From positions 1-29,158 of the forward strand of contig DASZOV010000070.1 in the NCBI GenBank assembly GCA_035550595.1: a stretch of 29,158 nt of DNA, in the 5' to 3' direction. The position numbers and the translations under genes were made by a program. Numbering within the stretch: the stretch's first letter is position 1; each line of letters starts with the position of its first letter. The notes under the pieces are model-generated. The model saw only the letters and a program-made list of their open reading frames with translations. It made no database searches and was not told where the DNA came from. The DNA is from CALFMR01 sp035550595 (GTDB taxonomy: Bacteria; Acidobacteriota; Vicinamibacteria; Vicinamibacterales; SCN-69-37). This document shows, piece after piece, positions 25,301-29,158 of this stretch.

Positions 25301-25552
25301 CACGATCCGCGAAGCCGTCTCGGCTGGCGTCTCAGCGCCCACCGTGACTTCGGCGCCGACGATGAGCTTCACGTGCTCATCGCGCGCCGTGACGTGCGCG
25401 CGAACGATGCCGTAGACGCCGTCGCGATCGGTCACCGCGATGGCCGGCAGTTCGAATCGCGCAGCTTCGAGGACGAGCTCTTCCGGATGACTCGCGCCTT
25501 CGAGGAACGACCCGTTGCTCTTACACCAGAGCGGGACGTAAGTGGCCGTCAT
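22301..25552 (-). CDS. dnaE2: error-prone DNA polymerase DnaE2
   Basis: A 1083-residue C-family polymerase. The PHP domain fills about residues 1-270 (opening YVPLWCKSNGSFLEGASHPEELV, as in DnaE2). The polymerase core has CQGRGSAANSIVCYALGV, the catalytic PDIDLD at 384-389, and LFKVDILALGAL with the third acidic residue. A helix-hairpin-helix part and an OB fold (FMTLEDETGFVNVVLW) finish it. DnaE2 works with ImuA and ImuB in SOS translesion synthesis. Its ATG overlaps the imuB TGA (ATGA). One oddity: the linker near residues 800-850, just before AVRMGLRFVKGLSE, is a low-complexity insertion encoded partly by a palindromic repeat. DnaE1 is excluded by the short C terminus and the ImuAB context. 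Confidence 0.95.
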   Translation of the reverse strand: MTATYVPLWCKSNGSFLEGASHPEELVLEAARFELPAIAVTDRDGVYGIVRAHVTARDEHVKLIVGAEVTVGAETPAETASRIVLLAADRRGYANLCRLLTIGRQRRPKGQSEVSWSEVCAHAEGLLALWGGEGSVLVRPGADPDAIARPIGEAFGDRLYALAARHHRDTEVTEEARLRARAARYGLPVVAAVEVRYHDRARRPLQDVLTCLRHEVTLHTAGRRLAPNAHHALADPAAFAARFADDPAAVARTLDVAARASFSLSELRYRYPAERVPGGLTSSAWLHQLAREGLRTRFDGAVPASIAAQLERELALIDELDYGGYFLTMYEIVAFCRSRSILCQGRGSAANSIVCYALGVTAVDPRRIDLLFERFLSKERDEPPDIDLDVMHERREEVIQHIYEKYGRSHAAMVANVVRYRPRSAVRDVGKALGVPATSLDRLAKLLSHYGEIDEDALRHAGLDLKAPLHRHLVELSRALLDAPRHLSIHPGGFLLGHEPVHDLVPIENATMEGRTVIQWDKDDVEAVGLFKVDILALGALSQLDRCFRLIDTHGGPHLSMATIPEGDADTYAMITCAETIGVFQIESRAQMSMLPRLKPENYYDLVIQISIVRPGPISGGMVHPYLRRRDKEEPVVYPHPSLEPVLKKTYGVPLFQEQVMRLAIVAADYTPGEADQLRRDMAAWRRSGRLERHRERLITRMQAKGIAPEFAERVFQQIRGFGEYGFPESHAASFALISYAASYLRCHFPAAFTCALLNAQPMGFYSVATIVEDAKRQGVEMRPIDVLMSEWDATLEPAAVDGDRETGRHGGRPLQEVGGTGQMRETPTEAVGASGARPAPAVGQTPAWAVRMGLRFVKGLSEAAAARLVAARVADGPFTSIADAARRADLDEGTLRRLVGAGAFDTVDQSRRRALWEAPVAAREARQPLVLPGAEAVPGFLPLDAGEAVAWDYAASLHSVRGHPLAALRPALRRLGLPDARGVRQRRPGAVVRYAGLVICRQRPATASNVTFMTLEDETGFVNVVLWERVFDAFPVLARTASWLGVTGTIESKHGVMHLIAERLWMPEGVPPPDPIASRDFR
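23107..23132 (+). repeat. GTAG-headed palindrome inside dnaE2
   Basis: GTAG (23107-23110) leads into GGGCCGGC (23111-23118), loop CCCCGT, and GCCGGCCC (23125-23132), a perfect 8-bp stem. It is read in frame by dnaE2 as about residues 807-816 (TGRHGGRPLQ). It lies in a stretch that appears to be an insertion relative to the family's domain order. Confidence 0.65.
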
Positions 25553-26997
25553 TCCACGCGTCCCTGCCGCCAGCCGTACGCCGCGCGGCCATCGGTGTAG
25601 ATCCACCACAGGTCATCGTCTTCAGTGCGCGCGAAGCCGTAGCGGCGGGAAACGCCGTTCTCCCACCAGTGACTCGACACGTCGTACGGCCCCATGCGAC
25701 GCACGATGTGCGCCGCCTCGGCGTGCGTGATCGGCACGGGCGACGGGAAGAATCGTCGCACGAGCGATCGCGCCGCCACCACGCGCGGCGACGCGGTGGC
25801 CGGCACGCGCTCGCACGGCACCCAGGTGAACTGCAGCGCCGGCACGTGCGCGTCGTCCAGTCGCGCAGAAACGACGCGCGTCTCGCCCAGTTCCGCGCGA
25901 ACGCGTGCGAGCGCGCGATGGGCGCGTTCGGGATCGCGCATCCCACGTGGCAGCAGATGGCCCGACTGCGGCTCGGTCGCCGACGCGCCCGCTCCCACGC
26001 GCACGGTGACGACGCCGGCCGGGAGCGACAGCGTGTCGAGCCGCAGGCGCACGAGCGACACAAGCGACACGGCGTCGAGCGACGGCGCCGCCGGGCGCAC
26101 GCACTCGCGCACGGTCGTCCGGTTGTCGAGCACGAGCGTCAGGTGGATCGCGTGGACGGCGTGCGCGCGACGGGCGGCCGCGACCAGGATCGCGTCGAGG
26201 ACGCGTTTGATCGGGAAGATCAGCCGATCCACGTCGCGGACCGGCGCGTCGAAATGGACCTGCCGATCCAGCGGATCGCCAGCCGGCACGGGCACCAGCG
26301 GCGACCAGTCCACGCCGGATGCGCGGCGGTGCCAGGCCGCCACGTCCGCGCCGAAACGCGCGGCGAGTCCGCTCGCGGGTAGTTGCAGAAAATCCCCGAC
26401 CGTCTCGACGCCGAGCACGCGCAGGCGCGACAACACGTCGGGATCGAAATCCAGCTTTCCGAGCGACACGCGTTCGACGGCATCGCGTTCGGCCGCAGGA
26501 TCGGCGCAGATGACGAGGCCCGCGCGCGCGGATCGCGCAAGCGCATAGACGCCGAAACGTGTCGTCCCCACGGCCACGCGCGCCACGAACGTGTCGGCCG
26601 CGAGATCGGCGCGGATGGCCTCCGCCCAATCGTCCAAACGCGGATAGAGGCGATCGAGGCCGCTCGCGTCCAGCCAGAACACGCCGGGCGACTCGGATGC
26701 CGGCTCGATGTGCGGCGAGTACCGACGAAGCCGCTCGACGATCCGGCCGACGCCCTCGTCGACGACCGACGCCGGCACGGGCGCCGCCTGGAGATCGGCG
26801 GCAAAGGCCAGCGCCGCGGCATACCGCTGCCCGACCCGCACCCCGGTTCGATGCGCCGCTGCATTGACGAACAGCACGAGCGCCTGCGGCCGATCGGCTT
26901 CGACCACGGCGGCCGGACCCGCGCGCCAGGCGGGCCGCGTCCTCAGCAAAAGCTGAAGCGGCAGCGACGGCACGTCAACGCAGGCCAGCCGGTCCAC
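25549..26997 (-). CDS. imuB: ImuB, inactive Y-family polymerase homologue
   Basis: A 482-residue DinB-like protein. It keeps the Y-family frame (opening LACVDVPSLPLQLLL, later GVGTTRFGVYALARSA-like and a thumb region with GVETVGDFLQLPASGLAARFG) but the second catalytic motif, normally SxDE, reads EPASESPGVFWLD, so it should not polymerise. ImuB acts as a hub linking DnaE2, ImuA and the beta clamp. A candidate clamp motif, PQSGHLLP, sits where a QLxLF-type peptide is expected, and is a poor match. The C-terminal 60 residues end WWIYTDGRAAYGWRQG, as in DUF6504-type ImuB tails. The start is GTG, 23 bases inside the end of imuA; the stop overlaps dnaE2. Confidence 0.92.
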   Translation of the reverse strand: MDRLACVDVPSLPLQLLLRTRPAWRAGPAAVVEADRPQALVLFVNAAAHRTGVRVGQRYAAALAFAADLQAAPVPASVVDEGVGRIVERLRRYSPHIEPASESPGVFWLDASGLDRLYPRLDDWAEAIRADLAADTFVARVAVGTTRFGVYALARSARAGLVICADPAAERDAVERVSLGKLDFDPDVLSRLRVLGVETVGDFLQLPASGLAARFGADVAAWHRRASGVDWSPLVPVPAGDPLDRQVHFDAPVRDVDRLIFPIKRVLDAILVAAARRAHAVHAIHLTLVLDNRTTVRECVRPAAPSLDAVSLVSLVRLRLDTLSLPAGVVTVRVGAGASATEPQSGHLLPRGMRDPERAHRALARVRAELGETRVVSARLDDAHVPALQFTWVPCERVPATASPRVVAARSLVRRFFPSPVPITHAEAAHIVRRMGPYDVSSHWWENGVSRRYGFARTEDDDLWWIYTDGRAAYGWRQGRVE

Positions 26998-27697
26998 GAC
27001 ACGTCTCCCGATGCGACCAGCCCGCGGCGTGGCGCTTGTCCTTGAGCACGCGGATTTCGATCTCGTACGCCCCGTCGTCGCGCGATGACGGGCGGGATGC
27101 GGCTTCGGCGCGCAGCGAGATCAGCGAGTCGAGCGACGCGGCCTCGGTCGGCTTGCGCGTCAGGATGAGCACGACGGCATCTTCGGCGCGCGCCAGACTC
27201 AGAAGCCGCGTCAGAAGCGGCACGGGCAGCGACGCGGCGTGCGGCTCGACGTCCGACAGATCGAGGACGACCAGCCCGAAGCCGCCCGATCGCACGAGCG
27301 TGTCCGCGGCGCGACCGGCTGTCCTGGCGTCGGGCGCACAGACGACGGGCAATGCGCCGAGATCGACGCCGCCCTCGGCCACATCGGGCGGAAAGAACAT
27401 GCTGCCCTCGAGCTGCACCCACGCGGCGCGATCGCCGGCCAGTTGCGCCTCGAGCACGAGGCCGAACGCCGTCGTCAGATGCGCGGCGGCATGCGCGGCC
27501 GACAACTCGACGAGTCGTCCCGTCAGCTCGCGAAATCCCCAAGCAGGCGCCGTTGCCGGCTGCCGTTCCGGGACGTCCAACGCCCGTGCGGTTGCGAGTC
27601 CCCTTGAGCCTGAAGGCCCAAGGTTCCACAGACGTGTTTTTCCTTCCGTGGAGCCCTGGACCTTCAGGCCCAGGGAAAACCTGGCCGTCAATGCCAT
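26975..27697 (-). CDS. imuA: ImuA-like RecA-fold mutasome protein
   Basis: A 240-residue protein placed first in the imuA-imuB-dnaE2 cassette. The RecA-like core is recognisable (GRLVELSAAHAAAHLTTAFGLVLEAQLAGDRAAWVQLEGSMFFPPDVAEGGVDLGALPVV, then GGFGLVVLDLSD and LTRLLSLARAEDAVVLIL), but no intact Walker A GxxxxGK(T/S) is present: the place reads GRLVELSAAHAAAHL. ImuA proteins organise the mutasome through a C-terminal region that binds ImuB and RecA. The ATG at 27697 suits a leaderless promoter, yet residues 8-32 are encoded by two REP-like hairpins, so true translation may begin later, for example at a TTG ahead of DVPERQP. Family call rests on core motifs and context. Confidence 0.8.
   Translation of the reverse strand: MALTARFSLGLKVQGSTEGKTRLWNLGPSGSRGLATARALDVPERQPATAPAWGFRELTGRLVELSAAHAAAHLTTAFGLVLEAQLAGDRAAWVQLEGSMFFPPDVAEGGVDLGALPVVCAPDARTAGRAADTLVRSGGFGLVVLDLSDVEPHAASLPVPLLTRLLSLARAEDAVVLILTRKPTEAASLDSLISLRAEAASRPSSRDDGAYEIEIRVLKDKRHAAGWSHRETCRGPAGLR
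27602..27675. repeat. inverted pair of REP-like hairpins in the imuA 5' end
   Basis: Copy C, minus strand, 27629-27602: GTGGAA, CCTTGGGCC, loop TTCA, GGCTCAAGG; all nine positions pair with one G-U. Copy D, plus strand, 27648-27675: GTGGAG, CCCTGGACC, loop TTCA, GGCCCAGGG with one mismatch. They point at each other across 18 bases, and their 21-base cores match at 18 positions. The pair resembles a BIME of enterobacterial REP elements. The imuA frame stays open through both. Confidence 0.8.
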
Positions 27698-27704
27698 GGC
27701 CGGT

Positions 27705-27733
27705 ACAATAGCGAAAATAAAACGAAAGTAAAA
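27705..27733 (-). promoter_or_regulatory. imuA promoter and tandem 11-bp repeat, candidate SOS operator
   Basis: On the minus strand: TTTACT (27732-27727), 16 bases, TATTGT (27710-27705), then seven bases to the ATG at 27697. The -35 and spacer contain two tandem 11-base copies, TTTTACTTTCG and TTTTATTTTCG (27733-27712), differing at one base. This gives TTCG-N7-TTCG, the same period as the GTTC-N7-GTTC direct-repeat LexA sites of Alphaproteobacteria. The A/T richness stands out in this GC-rich DNA. LexA binding is a guess. Confidence 0.45.
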
Positions 27734-27814
27734 ATGACCGTTTCGAGGCCGGAAAACCGGGCCAGAAGCGAGCCTGGCGCGGTGAGCGATAGGATGTGGG
27801 CCGAAGGAGCGGAC

Positions 27815-29158
27815 ATGAGCGACGAACTCGAAGGACCGGATCTCACGGCGGGCCTCGCGCTGGCCGACATCGCCGACGGCGCCATGGTGAAGGGACACGC
27901 GCACGGCGAAGCCGCGCTGCTCGCCCGGCGCGGCGACCGGTTCTTCGCGATCGGCGCGACCTGTACGCACTACGGCGCCTCGCTCGCCGACGGGCTCGTC
28001 GTCGGCGACACCGTGCGGTGCCCGTGGCATCACGCGTGTTTCAACCTGTCGACCGGTCAGGTGATTGGCGCGCCCGCGCTCGACGCCGTGTCCTGCTGGC
28101 ACGTCGACGTGCGCGACGGCCGTGTCGCGGTCGGTGCGCCCGTGCGGCACACGCCGTCGGCGCCCGCATCGCGGCCCGAGTCGGTCGTCATCGTGGGCGG
28201 CGGCGCGGCGGGCAACGCCGCGGCCGAGATGCTGCGGCACGAGGGCTATGACGGGCCGATCACGATGATCAGCGCCGACACGGCGCGGCCCTGCGATCGG
28301 CCGAATCTGTCGAAGGGCTATCTCTCGGGCGCGATGTCGGCCGAGACCAATCCGCTGCGATCGGCGGACTTCTACTCCTCACAACGGATCGATCTGAAGC
28401 TCGGCGCGCGCGTGGCATCGATCGACACGGCGAACCGCCAGGTGATCCTCACCGATGGCACGAAGCAGCCGTACGGCGCGCTGCTCCTCGCGACCGGTGC
28501 CGAGCCGGTGCGCCTCGACATCCCGGGCATCGATCGCCCGCACGTCCACTATCTCCGCACCGAAGCCGACAGCCGCGCCATCGTCGAACGCGCAGGCACG
28601 GCAAAACATGCCGTCGTCATCGGCGCAAGTTTCATCGGACTCGAGGTTGCGGCCTCGCTGCGCGCGCGCGATCTCTCAGTCACCGTCGTCGCGCCCGAGA
28701 CCGTGCCGATGGAAAAGGTGCTCGGCGCCGAAGTCGGCGCGTTCATCCGCGGCCTGCACGAGCGCCACGGCGTCACGTTCCATCTCGGGACGAAGCCCGC
28801 GTCGATCCAGGACACCGAGATCACGCTCGACAACGGCACGCGTGTGCCGGCCGATCTCGTCGTCGTGGGCGTCGGCGTGCGGCCCGCCGTGTCGCTCGCC
28901 GACGAGACCGGACTCACGATGGATCGCGGCGTGCGCGTGAACGAGTATCTCGAGACGAGCGCGCCGGGCGTCTTCGCGGCCGGCGACATCGCGCGCTGGC
29001 CAGACCGGCTGACGGGTGACGCCATCCGCGTCGAGCACTGGGTCGTGGCCGAACGCCAGGGCCAGACGGCCGCGCGCAACATCCTCGGCCGGCGCCAGCG
29101 CTTCGACATGGTGCCGTTCTTCTGGACCGAGCAGTACGACTTCACGCTCGCCTACATC
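27815..29158 (+). CDS. Rieske-ferredoxin/FAD-NAD reductase fusion, cut by right edge
   Basis: The frame is open to the window end (448 codons seen). Residues 1-110 are a Rieske domain with the cluster ligands C50, H52, C69 and H72 (CTH and CPWH motifs, 16 residues apart). Residues 123 onward are a pyridine-nucleotide-disulfide oxidoreductase: FAD motif VVIVGGGAAGNAAAE, RPNLSKGYLSG, LLLATGAEPVRLDIPG, NAD motif VVIGASFIGLEVAASL, and GVFAAGDIA. This order matches AIF-M3-like and dioxygenase-reductase proteins, which pass electrons from NAD(P)H through FAD to the Rieske cluster. AAGGAG five bases ahead supports 27815; in-frame ATG 27794 is less likely. It is divergent from imuA, with 117 bp between. 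Electron acceptor unknown. Confidence 0.93.
   Translation, partial: MSDELEGPDLTAGLALADIADGAMVKGHAHGEAALLARRGDRFFAIGATCTHYGASLADGLVVGDTVRCPWHHACFNLSTGQVIGAPALDAVSCWHVDVRDGRVAVGAPVRHTPSAPASRPESVVIVGGGAAGNAAAEMLRHEGYDGPITMISADTARPCDRPNLSKGYLSGAMSAETNPLRSADFYSSQRIDLKLGARVASIDTANRQVILTDGTKQPYGALLLATGAEPVRLDIPGIDRPHVHYLRTEADSRAIVERAGTAKHAVVIGASFIGLEVAASLRARDLSVTVVAPETVPMEKVLGAEVGAFIRGLHERHGVTFHLGTKPASIQDTEITLDNGTRVPADLVVVGVGVRPAVSLADETGLTMDRGVRVNEYLETSAPGVFAAGDIARWPDRLTGDAIRVEHWVVAERQGQTAARNILGRRQRFDMVPFFWTEQYDFTLAYI

Noticed and set aside
27796..28251. 151-codon frame near the right end
   Set aside because: Frame-shifted reading of the Rieske domain; the real frame starts at 27815 and runs off the window.
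1..29158. CRISPR arrays, tRNA or rRNA genes, insertion sequences, prophage
   Set aside because: No spaced direct-repeat array, cloverleaf, rRNA-like stretch, transposase or phage protein was recognised.

Overview
The window is high-GC bacterial DNA, almost fully coding. It looks like Acidobacteriota, most plausibly Vicinamibacteria. The best taxonomic clues are a PadR regulator followed by a giant ADOP-type (acidobacterial duplicated orphan permease) FtsX/MacB permease, and an imuA-imuB-dnaE2 mutagenesis cassette. The assignment is inference; there is no rRNA in the window. I see no tRNA, rRNA, CRISPR array, insertion sequence or phage gene.

Layout. (1) 1-3714: a membrane sensor with a SpoIIE/PP2C phosphatase domain, overlapping an unknown gene cut by the left edge; then a divergent trans-sulfuration enzyme (metB-like) and a convergent cutA. 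(2) 3769-6116: an ftsB-like septum protein, a DedA membrane protein and a phosphate-selective-type porin, packed as one operon. (3) 6117-11829: a sulfate-uptake locus. A good sigma70-type promoter, a tiny cysteine-rich reading frame, a second porin of the same family, then a sulfate-binding protein, cysT, cysW and cysA. (4) 11826-14876: padR plus the ADOP permease, behind a promoter wrapped in a perfect palindrome. (5) 14993-17166: a divergent pair, an MgtC/DUF4010 membrane protein and a Pnkp-like metallophosphoesterase. (6) 17421-22269: a complete branched-chain amino acid uptake operon livK-H-M-G-F on the minus strand with its own promoter. (7) 22301-27733: imuA-imuB-dnaE2 on the minus strand, overlapping genes behind an AT-rich promoter with an 11-bp tandem repeat. 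(8) 27815-end: a Rieske-ferredoxin/FAD reductase fusion cut by the right edge.

Most notable signals. The 354-bp gap before the second porin encodes a 28-residue peptide with six cysteines, directly downstream of the promoter and upstream of the sulfate-import genes; this is the layout expected for cysteine-responsive attenuation. The window also carries several REP-like hairpins with GTRG heads. One family keeps GTGGAR-N9-TTCA while its stem changes with compensation. One copy lies between the sulfate-binding-protein and permease genes, a pair sits inside the N-terminal codons of imuA, and a different GTAG-headed palindrome sits in frame inside dnaE2.
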